From assembly GCA_946886405.1 (NCBI GenBank), contig CAMPIO010000059.1, forward strand, positions 1 through 21,866: 21,866 nt of DNA. The letters are read 5' to 3'. The notes under the pieces are model-generated. The model did no database searches. It was given only the letters and a program-made list of their open reading frames with translations, and was not told the DNA's origin. Each line of letters starts with the position of its first letter. Positions within the stretch are counted from its first letter, which is position 1. Of the stretch, positions 6,490 through 13,895 are shown piece after piece. A program made the position numbers and the translations under genes. This DNA is from an uncultured Pseudoxanthomonas sp. (GTDB lineage: Bacteria; Pseudomonadota; Gammaproteobacteria; Xanthomonadales; Xanthomonadaceae).

Positions 6490-9042
6490 ATGACTAACCT
6501 CAAGAAGCTGCCCAACGCGATCAAGTTCGCGTTGTTCGCCAGCGCCGCCTCGCTGGCCACCGGCAATGCCTTCGCCCAGGAAGCCGCCAGCAGCGATACG
6601 GAAGCCAAGACCCTGGATCGCATCGAGGTCACCGGCTCCCGCCTGAAGCGCGCCGACATCGAAGGTGCCGTGCCGGTCATCGTGATCGACCGCGCCGCCA
6701 TCGACGCCTCCGGCGACGTGTCCGTGGCCGACGTGCTGCGTGACAGCACCTTTGCCTCGTTCGGCAACTTCAAGCCGCAGTCCGGCAGCTCCGCCCAGTC
6801 GCTGGCCTCCGTGGACCTGCGTGGTCTGGGTTCGGGCCGCACGCTGGTGCTGATCGACGGCCGTCGTGCCCCGACCAACCCGATGTCGGCTTCGTCCGGT
6901 ACGGACGTCAACGCCATCCCGCTGGCCGCCGTGGAGCGCATCGAAATCCTGTCCGACGGCGCTTCGGCCGTGTACGGTTCCGACGCGATCGGCGGTGTGG
7001 TCAACATCATCCTGCGCAAGGACTTCAACGGCGCCGAGCTGCGTTACGGCGTTGGCCAGACGAAGGTCACCGGCGGCGATCTGGAAGACGCTTCGGCCGT
7101 GTTCGGCGTGTCCAGCGACCGTGGTCGCCTGGTCGGCGGCGCGTCCAAGTCCAGCCGCGGCATGGTCTTCACGCGTGACCAGATCGGTGGCCAGACGCTC
7201 GGCGTCTCCATCTACGGCAACAACGTGTACGACCCCAACACCCGCACCGTTTACGCGGTCCCGGGCTTCGACTGCACCGGCACCTTCTGGTCGCAGCCGA
7301 ACGGCCGTTGCTCGTTCGACTTCAACTCGGTCGCCGCCAACGAAGCGTCCGTCGACAACACCTCGGTCTTCGCCTTCGGCGAATACCAGATCAACGACGA
7401 CTGGAACGTCTACCTCAGCGCCACCAACACCCGCGTCGAGTCGTTCGGCCGTTACGCGCCGGTCCCGGGCCTGGTCTGGGCGGCGGAAGGCACCTCGCAG
7501 GACCTGTGGGTGGGCGACGATGCGCCGACCTATTACTACCACCGCTTCGCTGCGGCCGGTAACCGCGACAACTACACCACGTCCAACAACGCGGACTTCC
7601 TGGTGGGCTTCCAGGGCCAGCTGACCGACAAGGTTTCCGTCGAGTTCGGCGCCCGTCGCACCAACTACAAGTACAACGAACTGGGTTACGGCTACATCAT
7701 CCAGAGCCTGGCCAACCAGGCGATCGATGCCGGCGACTACCTGCTGACCGACCCGTACGGTGCCACCCAGCAGACGCTGGACTCGTTCACCGCCACGATC
7801 GGCCGCGACTCCTTCTTCAAGACGAAGGAATGGTTCGCCAACGTGTCGTTCGACCTGTTCGAAATGGGCGGCGGCATCTCCAATGCCATCGTCGGTGCCG
7901 AATACCGCGAAGAGCTGTACCAGGACGTCTACGACTCCCTGTCGCGCGCGGGCGTCGTGCTGGGTTCGTCGGGTGGTTCGTCGGCCGGTGGCCGCGAGGT
8001 CTCCTCGGCCTACTTCGAGTGGCTGTTCCCGTTCACCAGCTCGTTCGACGTGACCGTCGCCGGTCGCTACGACAAGTACAGCGACTACGGCAACGACTTC
8101 TCGCCGAAGATCGCTGCCCGCTGGCAGCCGCTGGACAACCTGACCTTCCGTGGTTCGTACGGCCAGGGCTTCCGCGCCCCGGGTCTCGACATCCTGACCC
8201 AGGCCCGTTCGTTCTCGGCCGAGCCGGTGCGTGATGCCGCGAGCTGCCTGTTCGCCGGTCTGAACGCGAACTGCACCAACGGTGCGGGCGTGCCGCAGTC
8301 GGTGCAGGTCGATACGTTCTTCATCGCCAACCCGGGCCTGTCGTCCGAGCAGTCCACGCAGTTCAGCCTGGGCGTGGTGTATGACCCGGTCGACTGGCTG
8401 GACCTGTCGCTGGACTACTACAACATCGAGGTCGAGGACAATATCTCGCAGATCTCGGCTCAGGACATCATCAACAGCGACCTGGACCCGGCCACCTATG
8501 GCCAGATCCCGGCCGGCCTGAGCATCACGCGTGACCCGGTCACCGGTCGCGTGCTGGAGATCATCGCGGGCTACGGCAACGTGGGCACGCTGAAGACCGA
8601 CGGTTACGACTTCCGCGCCAACACCCAGTTCGATTTCGGTGGCGCTGGCAAGCTGCAGAACCGCCTGTCCGTTTCGTACATCAACAAGTACGAGATCACC
8701 GACGTCGCCGGCACGATCGACTATGCCGGTTACCTGGGTACGCCGGACCTGCGCGCCAACCTGCAGAACGAATGGTCGTTCGGTGACTTCTCCGCGACGT
8801 GGGGCATCAACTACATCGACGGTCAGCAGACCCCGGGCGCCGCGTTCGGCGTCGGTGGCTACGCGACCAACGACCTGCAGTTCGCGTGGAAGGCTCCGTG
8901 GAACGCAACCATCTCCGTCGGCGCCACCAACATCGGTGACCGCTATCCGGAACTGGTGGCCTATGACGGCCGTCCGTGGAACTTCTACCTGTACGACGCT
9001 TACGGCCGTACCACCTACGTCCGTTACGTGCAGCAGTTCTGA
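6490..9042 (+). CDS. TonB-dependent outer-membrane receptor
   Basis: A TonB-dependent receptor of 850 aa. A signal peptide ends at AFA (27-29). A TonB-box-like segment TLDRIEVTG lies at 41-49, followed by the plug domain (about 56-176: VDLRGLGSGRTLVLIDGRR, then VERIEILSDGASAVYGSDAIGGVVNII). The rest is a beta-barrel ending in Phe (YVRYVQQF), the usual outer-membrane insertion signal. Cysteine pairs at 262/274 and 586/595 are closely spaced and probably form disulfides in surface loops. The ATG at 6490 is chosen because GGAGAG lies at 6474-6479 and a signal peptide starts there; a TTG 57 bases upstream is not needed. It takes up an unknown substrate using TonB-ExbBD energy. No siderophore, vitamin or sugar genes are adjacent, so the ligand cannot be named. 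It is monocistronic, with its own promoter region and terminator. Confidence 0.95.
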   Translation: MTNLKKLPNAIKFALFASAASLATGNAFAQEAASSDTEAKTLDRIEVTGSRLKRADIEGAVPVIVIDRAAIDASGDVSVADVLRDSTFASFGNFKPQSGSSAQSLASVDLRGLGSGRTLVLIDGRRAPTNPMSASSGTDVNAIPLAAVERIEILSDGASAVYGSDAIGGVVNIILRKDFNGAELRYGVGQTKVTGGDLEDASAVFGVSSDRGRLVGGASKSSRGMVFTRDQIGGQTLGVSIYGNNVYDPNTRTVYAVPGFDCTGTFWSQPNGRCSFDFNSVAANEASVDNTSVFAFGEYQINDDWNVYLSATNTRVESFGRYAPVPGLVWAAEGTSQDLWVGDDAPTYYYHRFAAAGNRDNYTTSNNADFLVGFQGQLTDKVSVEFGARRTNYKYNELGYGYIIQSLANQAIDAGDYLLTDPYGATQQTLDSFTATIGRDSFFKTKEWFANVSFDLFEMGGGISNAIVGAEYREELYQDVYDSLSRAGVVLGSSGGSSAGGREVSSAYFEWLFPFTSSFDVTVAGRYDKYSDYGNDFSPKIAARWQPLDNLTFRGSYGQGFRAPGLDILTQARSFSAEPVRDAASCLFAGLNANCTNGAGVPQSVQVDTFFIANPGLSSEQSTQFSLGVVYDPVDWLDLSLDYYNIEVEDNISQISAQDIINSDLDPATYGQIPAGLSITRDPVTGRVLEIIAGYGNVGTLKTDGYDFRANTQFDFGGAGKLQNRLSVSYINKYEITDVAGTIDYAGYLGTPDLRANLQNEWSFGDFSATWGINYIDGQQTPGAAFGVGGYATNDLQFAWKAPWNATISVGATNIGDRYPELVAYDGRPWNFYLYDAYGRTTYVRYVQQF

Positions 9043-9070
9043 TAAAGCCCTGCTCTAGTACGTAGTCTTG

Positions 9071-9100
9071 GAAGGCCCCGGAAACGGGGCCTTCTTTTTT
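9071..9100 (+). terminator. Rho-independent terminator of the TonB receptor gene
   Basis: GAAGGCCCCG (9071-9080) pairs perfectly with CGGGGCCTTC (9085-9094) across a GAAA tetraloop and is followed by six T. This is a near-ideal intrinsic terminator. Confidence 0.95.
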
Positions 9101-9178
9101 ATGCATCGCATCCCCTCTATGGCAGGATTGCGAGGCCGCGCGCTGCGCGCGCGTGTGTACTTCCGGGAGCCCAGGTCT

Positions 9179-10153
9179 GTGACGGACAGCGATACTGAAG
9201 CGATGCGCCGACAGGCGTGGGGCGACTACTGGTCAACCGGTCGGCTGCATTCCTGTGCGGATGGTTCCGGAAAAAACTACGACGGTGCGATCGGGGCGTT
9301 CTGGCATGCTCGCTTCACCGCTGTGGAAGCGGGAGACCGGTTGCTGGATCTGGCGACCGGCAATGGCGCGCTGCCCCGGTTGGCGCGGCGGCTGCATGGC
9401 GGCGCGGTGGTGGTGGATGCCATCGATCTTGCGGCGATCGCGCCTGCATGGCTCGACGCTGAGGCGTGGGAAGGCATCCGCTTCCATCCGGGCGTGCGCA
9501 TGGAGGCGCTGCCGTTCGCAGCGGACGCGTTCGATCACGTCGTCAGCCAGTTCGGACTGGAGTACGCGGACCGCGCAGGCGCATTGTCCGAGTGTGTGCG
9601 GGTCGCGAAGCCGGGCGCGCGTTTCGCCTTCGTCATGCACCATGCCGATTCGGTGCTGGTGAAGGTCGGGCGCGAGGAACTGGCCCACCATGCACTGTTG
9701 GGAGCTGGCGATGGCTTGATAGCGTCCGCGCTGGCGGTCGTGCCCTGGATTGTGCGCATCAGGGCGGGCGCGGCACAGGTGCAGGACGCCGTGCTGGCAC
9801 GTCATCATTACAACCTGGCCATGCAGACGCTGGCCGCCAGGATCGCATCGTCGCCCGCGCCGGACCTGTTGCTGGAGGCGCGCGACCACGTGCATCGGCT
9901 CGTGGCGGGTGCGGGGACGGACGCCGCGTCGTCGGGCGCACAACTGCAGGACTACGCCAGCGCGCTCGAAGGTGCGCGCCTGCGCACTGCGGAGATGGTC
10001 TCGCATGCCCTGAACGACATGCAGCTGGATGCGTTCACCCGGGCCTTCGAAGCGTTGAAGCCTGGGATGTCGGTGACGCGTTCCGTCTTGCGTCAGTCGG
10101 AAGGCATCGTGGGCTGGGCCTGGGTGGCCGATCCCGTGACAGAAGCCGGGTAA
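9179..10153 (+). CDS. Class I SAM-dependent methyltransferase
   Basis: A 324-aa Rossmann-fold methyltransferase. Motif I is LLDLATGNG (55-63), the SAM-ribose acidic residue is in VDAID (79-83), motif II/III is ALPFAADAFDHVVSQFGLEY (about 110-129), and CVRVAKPGARFAFVMHH (about 140-155) matches the beta5 region of UbiE/type-11 methyltransferases. The C-terminal 150 residues are helical and not recognised; they probably form the substrate cap. The GTG at 9179 is chosen because GGGAG (9165-9169) lies nine bases upstream; upstream ATGs at 9101 and 9119 have no such site and sit against the terminator. The substrate is unknown. The last 61 bases overlap the 3' end of the convergent sulfotransferase gene. 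Confidence 0.85.
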   Translation: MTDSDTEAMRRQAWGDYWSTGRLHSCADGSGKNYDGAIGAFWHARFTAVEAGDRLLDLATGNGALPRLARRLHGGAVVVDAIDLAAIAPAWLDAEAWEGIRFHPGVRMEALPFAADAFDHVVSQFGLEYADRAGALSECVRVAKPGARFAFVMHHADSVLVKVGREELAHHALLGAGDGLIASALAVVPWIVRIRAGAAQVQDAVLARHHYNLAMQTLAARIASSPAPDLLLEARDHVHRLVAGAGTDAASSGAQLQDYASALEGARLRTAEMVSHALNDMQLDAFTRAFEALKPGMSVTRSVLRQSEGIVGWAWVADPVTEAG

Positions 10154-11937
10154 GCGTCGGGCTCCAACGTTGCCAGCAATGGTGCCAGGTGCGGGGCGTA
10201 GTGCTGCCAGCGGCCGATCGAACGGGTGTAGATCGGTTGCTTGACTTGCCAGCGGCTCGGTGTCTGCACGCCGCGATCATGCTGGTGGAACTCCAGGCAG
10301 CCGGGATGCCACGGCAATCCCGCAAAGGCGATGATGCGCTTGGCGTGTGTCTCCGGGTCGCGGGCCAGGTCTTCGTAGGCCAGCTCCAGGATCGGCAGCG
10401 ATATGGCGCGTTGCCAGTGGCGCATCAGGCGCGTCTGGCCGTTGATGTAATGGCCGATGTCGCCAAGATCGTTCGCGAGGCGTTCGTCCAGCGCAAAGTT
10501 TTCGCCATAGACGGAAACCGCGATGTCGCGAGGGTCGCGGCGGCACCAGATCACGCGCGCGTGGGGAAACAGCAGCGAGATCAGACCCAACTCATGGAAG
10601 TTGAGCGGCATCTTGTCGACCAGGCGCTGCGCGTCCGCTGGTGCACCCCGCGTGGCGGCGCGGAGATAGCGCCGTGCGGCGGCGTCGAAGGCGTCAAGTC
10701 CAAGGTCGTCGATGCACGCCGGCCATCGCGCGCCGATGCCGGCCTGCCCTGGCAGGTTGCGCACGATCAGCCCGATGTCCGGCAATTCGCCGCAACCGAA
10801 GCCTGCCGGGTGGGACGCCAGGATCTGTTCGGTAAGGGTGGTGCCACTGCGTGGCATGCCGACGATGAACAACGGGCGCGGATCCGAATTTCCCGTCCAG
10901 CGAAGGTGCAGCGCCTGAAGGCGCTCAGGCGTCATCGTCGCGATCATGGCGTCGATCTGCCGCGTGAACGATGGGAGATTCGCCGTACCAATCATCCGTT
11001 GTCGTGCACGATTGGCATCGTGCCAATGCCGGATGGCATCGTCATGACGGTGGCGCCCGTCCAGCACCTTGCCGAGTTCGTAGCCGAGCAGGGCGCGATC
11101 TGCATCCGGCAGCGCCGGACTTGAAAGCAGTGTCTCGGCTTCCGCAACCAGTGCATCGTCCGCCTTGGCGCGATCCAGTCCAAGCAATCCGCTCAGGGGG
11201 AATGCCCAGCCCGGTCGGTTTGCAAGTGCTTCGCGGTAGGCCTGGCGTGCGGCGTCGCGATCGCCCCTGTCCTCGGCCGTCTGGGCCAGCGCGACCAACA
11301 GGTCGCCGGGCGCGTCCGACGTGGCGACGGTCGACGCCAGCAGGTCGAACGCTTCGTCGTGGCGTCCCAGGCGGTTGAAGGTTTCGGCGAGCCGCAAGGC
11401 CACCCAGACTGTGCCGGGCTGCAGGTCTCGAAGTGCCTGCAAGAGGGGCAGGGCATCATCGGGATACCCGGCGTGGAATTCCGATTCGGCCAATGCTTCC
11501 AGCATGCGTGTGTCCGCTGGCGCCAGCGCATGACCGTCACGCAGCGGCGCCAACGCTTCCGAATGACGGCCGAGTCTCTGCAGGGTGATGCCGAGCAGGC
11601 GACGGCCTTCGGCATTCTGCGGCTGCTGGACTAGGCTCTGGCGGAAGTGCGGAACAGCGGCTGCCGCCTGGTCCTGATGGGCCAGCAGGCACGCAAACTG
11701 GAAACGGAGCGCGGCATCTCCGGGCGACAACTCCACCGCGCGGCCCATGCTTGCCATCGCGAGGGCAGGCGCGGCCAGCCGCATGGCGGCTTGCGCAATG
11801 AAGACATGGAGTCGTGGGTCTTCGCTGCCGGCAGATGCGGCGTATTCCAGCCAGTCCAGCGCTGAACGCGCATCGCCGTGGCGTTCCGCGGCGATGGCGT
11901 TGTCGATGGCGGCAGCGGCCGTGCCTTGGATGTTCAT
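10093..11937 (-). CDS. TPR-repeat sulfotransferase family protein
   Basis: A 614-aa two-part protein. The N-terminal half (about 1-330) is a series of tetratricopeptide-like helical pairs with recurring G-R-x-x-E-A-x-x-L patterns (GRHSEALAPL, GRHDEAFDLL, GDRDAARQAY). The C-terminal half is a sulfotransferase: the 5'-phosphosulfate loop GMPRSGTT (360-367), the 3'-phosphate region CRRDPRD (465-471), and the family's late motif VKQPIYTRSIGRWQHY (about 565-580). It should transfer sulfate from PAPS to an unknown acceptor, with the TPR part binding a protein partner. Similar fusions are common in Xanthomonadaceae and Caulobacterales near TonB receptors. Start choice: ATG at 11937; an in-frame GTG at 11976 is possible, but a GATAAT-like -10 box at 11965-11970 would overlap that longer reading. 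Confidence 0.9.
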   Translation of the reverse strand: MNIQGTAAAAIDNAIAAERHGDARSALDWLEYAASAGSEDPRLHVFIAQAAMRLAAPALAMASMGRAVELSPGDAALRFQFACLLAHQDQAAAAVPHFRQSLVQQPQNAEGRRLLGITLQRLGRHSEALAPLRDGHALAPADTRMLEALAESEFHAGYPDDALPLLQALRDLQPGTVWVALRLAETFNRLGRHDEAFDLLASTVATSDAPGDLLVALAQTAEDRGDRDAARQAYREALANRPGWAFPLSGLLGLDRAKADDALVAEAETLLSSPALPDADRALLGYELGKVLDGRHRHDDAIRHWHDANRARQRMIGTANLPSFTRQIDAMIATMTPERLQALHLRWTGNSDPRPLFIVGMPRSGTTLTEQILASHPAGFGCGELPDIGLIVRNLPGQAGIGARWPACIDDLGLDAFDAAARRYLRAATRGAPADAQRLVDKMPLNFHELGLISLLFPHARVIWCRRDPRDIAVSVYGENFALDERLANDLGDIGHYINGQTRLMRHWQRAISLPILELAYEDLARDPETHAKRIIAFAGLPWHPGCLEFHQHDRGVQTPSRWQVKQPIYTRSIGRWQHYAPHLAPLLATLEPDAYPASVTGSATQAQPTMPSD

Positions 11938-11964
11938 TCGTCTGGAGCAGCGTGCGAAGTACCG

Positions 11965-11970
11965 ATTATC
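11965..11970 (-). promoter_or_regulatory. Possible -10 element before the sulfotransferase gene
   Basis: On the minus strand the hexamer GATAAT (5/6 to TATAAT) lies 27 bases before the chosen ATG. No convincing -35 box is seen 16-18 bases upstream. If used, the sulfotransferase can be transcribed separately from the gene before it. Weak evidence. Confidence 0.25.
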
Positions 11971-12025
11971 ACGCACGCACCATCACGGGCAGGCCGTCAG
12001 GCGCAGACAACACGTGGAGTGAGCG

Positions 12026-12892
12026 TCAGAGGTCCTGCTCGTACCGCACGTAGGGCACGGTGCCCTCGTCGGCATTCTCGTTGGTCAACGAGAAGGGATT
12101 CTTGCCGCGGGTGATGACGTTCTCGGCGCCGACGGTGAGCTGTCCGCTCCACGGGGTACGCCAGGTCAGGCCCAGGCCCAGGCCTTCGAACTTGCCGGGC
12201 TGGCCGGGCACGTCGATGACGCGGCCGACGATGTTCGCGCTGAAGGGGCCGTAGCCGCCGCCGACGGTCAGGCTGCGGCTGTTCCAGCGATCGGCGAGGG
12301 CAGGCAGGTCGGAGACGGGCACCAGGGTGGCCTTGGCCACGGCGCCGCCAATCGAGACGAAGCCTTCGCGACCGATGTTCTTCTGGCCGAACACGGCCAG
12401 GTCGTTCTGCTCGACGCGTCCGGTTCCGCGGCCGGACGACAGCCATGCGGGCAGCGTGTCGCGACCGGTCCCGGCCGAGAGTCCCAGCTTGCCGCCGGGA
12501 CGGCTCAGGATGGCGGATGCGCTGACGCGCTGGCTCGCGGTGTCGTCGTCATCGCCGAGCGTGGCGAGCATGCAATGGCTGGCCAGGTTGCCGATGTTGC
12601 CGACGACGCCGGCTTTGCGGTTGCAGACCAGGCCCAGCGCGTCGCCGCTGTCGAGGCCAAATGCGGTCGTCAACGAATTGCGGCCCAAGCGCCAGCGTGC
12701 GCCCGCCTCGGCCTGGCCGGTGGGCTCGAGCAGCAGCACGGCCTCGACCTTGCCGTCGTTGTTCCAGATCGGCAGGGCGGTGGCCTGGGGGTCTGCGGCC
12801 GGCTTGCGTGCGCTTTTCTGGGCATGCGCGTCCGTTGCCACGCCAGCGGCGAGCAACAGGGCAAGCGACAGTGAAAAGCTACGCAGGTTCAT
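12026..12892 (-). CDS. Exported protein of unknown function, probable outer-membrane beta-barrel
   Basis: A 288-aa protein that I cannot assign to a named family. A signal peptide covers residues 1-24 (cleavage after DAHA). The mature chain is rich in alternating polar/hydrophobic strands with frequent glycine (SLTVGGGYGPFSANIVGRV, then LGLGLTWRTPWSGQLTVGAENV), which suggests a small beta-barrel. Only two cysteines are present (90 and 107), probably a disulfide. An acidic loop GDDDD lies at 113-117. It sits between hslO and the TPR-sulfotransferase on the same strand, with a 112-base leader that contains its own promoter candidate. It could be an envelope protein acted on by the modifying enzymes beside it, but nothing in the sequence proves that. 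Confidence 0.7.
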   Translation of the reverse strand: MNLRSFSLSLALLLAAGVATDAHAQKSARKPAADPQATALPIWNNDGKVEAVLLLEPTGQAEAGARWRLGRNSLTTAFGLDSGDALGLVCNRKAGVVGNIGNLASHCMLATLGDDDDTASQRVSASAILSRPGGKLGLSAGTGRDTLPAWLSSGRGTGRVEQNDLAVFGQKNIGREGFVSIGGAVAKATLVPVSDLPALADRWNSRSLTVGGGYGPFSANIVGRVIDVPGQPGKFEGLGLGLTWRTPWSGQLTVGAENVITRGKNPFSLTNENADEGTVPYVRYEQDL

Positions 12893-12923
12893 GGCTCGCT
12901 TCAGACTCCTGGGTCGACCCGGA

Positions 12924-12975
12924 GTTCCCCTCCCGAAGGGGAACCGATGCTATGCCGTTTATGTTTCTTTAACAA
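12924..12975 (-). promoter_or_regulatory. Promoter candidate with adjacent hairpin
   Basis: Minus strand: TTGTTA (12970-12975) and TAGCAT (12947-12952) with a 17-base spacer, in the only AT-rich patch between hslO and the next gene; both boxes match 4/6. Just downstream, GTTCCCC/GGGGAAC (12924-12930 with 12938-12944) forms a 7-bp stem with a 7-base loop. The expected transcription start falls inside this stem, so the palindrome is more likely an operator or a leftover hslO terminator than a leader structure. No T-tract follows it. Confidence 0.4.
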
Positions 12976-13004
12976 GTCCCCGAGCCCCCGAACCGACCGC
13001 CGGA

Positions 13005-13895
13005 CTACTGCAGGCGGCTGGGCGCATCCACATCGACCTGCGGCTGGCTGAATAGTTCCGCGATCTGCGGGGCAGAAAACCGATACTCCTGCCCACAGAA
13101 CTCGCAACGCACTTCAGCTACCCCATCGGCCAACGCAGCGGTCGCTTCTTCCTTCCCCAACGACTGCAGCATGCTCTCGACCCGTTCCCGCGAACAAGAG
13201 CAACCGAAGCGAACTGGGCGCTGGGTCAGGATTTGCGGGGATTCTTCGTGGAAGAGGCGGTGCAGCAGCACGGGAACAGGCGTTGCCAGCAGTTCCGGCT
13301 CGCCCAGCGTGTCGAAGAGGGCGCCCGCCCGGCTCCAGCCGTCGTCATCACCCTCGTCGCCGGGAAGCTTCTGCAGCATCAGGCCGCAGGCGCGGTCGAC
13401 GTCCGCGGACAACAGCAGCCGCGTCGGGAGCTGTTCGGACTGGCGGAAGTAGTCCTCGAAGGCTTCGGCCAAGCGGCTGGCCTGCAGGCCGACCAGGCTC
13501 TGGTAGCGCTGCGGTTCGCGCGGGTCCAGGCCCGGGTTCTCGATGGTGATGGCAAGCAGGGCGTCGTCGCCGAGGTCGCGCAGGTCGCGCGGCGCGTCAT
13601 CGCCGCCGGCAAGCTGCGCGATGCCGCGCACGGTGCCTGCGGCCGTGCATTCGGCGAACAGGCTGCGCAGGCTGCCTTGGCTGCGCAGCTGGATCGACAG
13701 TCGACCGTCGACCTTGGTGTGGCCGGTGAACAGCACCGCTGCAGCGCTGGCTTCGCCGAGCAGCTCGCGTGCCGCCGGAGGATAGTCCGCGCGGCCGCCG
13801 ACGGTCTGCCACGTCTCGTCCAGTCGCACTGCCACGCCGCGCACGCCGGCGGCGGGAAGCAGGAATCGGGTCAGGATGTCGCGGTCGCTGCTCAC
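13005..13895 (-). CDS. hslO: Hsp33 redox-regulated chaperone
   Basis: Hsp33, 296 aa, normal length. It is a cytoplasmic holdase that is switched on by oxidation of a C-terminal zinc site. That site is intact: CSC (Cys232, Cys234) and CEFC (Cys264, Cys267), giving the family's CxC plus CxxC ligands. The N-terminal core shows LLGEASAAAVLFTGHTKVDGRLSIQLRSQG (45-74) and GLQASRLAEAFEDYFRQSEQLPTRL (136-160), typical of Hsp33. The start is GTG at 13895, with GGAG five to eight bases upstream. The open frame continues upstream, but only through the neighbouring gene in another frame. The start overlaps the stop of the TPR-hydroxylase gene (GTGA), so the two are translationally coupled. Confidence 0.95.
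   Translation of the reverse strand: MSSDRDILTRFLLPAAGVRGVAVRLDETWQTVGGRADYPPAARELLGEASAAAVLFTGHTKVDGRLSIQLRSQGSLRSLFAECTAAGTVRGIAQLAGGDDAPRDLRDLGDDALLAITIENPGLDPREPQRYQSLVGLQASRLAEAFEDYFRQSEQLPTRLLLSADVDRACGLMLQKLPGDEGDDDGWSRAGALFDTLGEPELLATPVPVLLHRLFHEESPQILTQRPVRFGCSCSRERVESMLQSLGKEEATAALADGVAEVRCEFCGQEYRFSAPQIAELFSQPQVDVDAPSRLQ

Noticed and set aside
4202..9042. A FecI/FecR/FecA-style surface signalling system
   Set aside because: The sigma and the receptor are separated by a DUF4097 gene and a terminator. There is no FecR-like protein, and I saw no N-terminal signalling extension: the TonB-box-like segment at 41-49 follows the signal peptide after only about 12 residues.
12924..12944. 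The GTTCCCC/GGGGAAC hairpin as an RNA thermometer or riboswitch
   Set aside because: The likely transcription start falls within the stem, so the RNA would not contain both arms, and no known riboswitch pattern is present.
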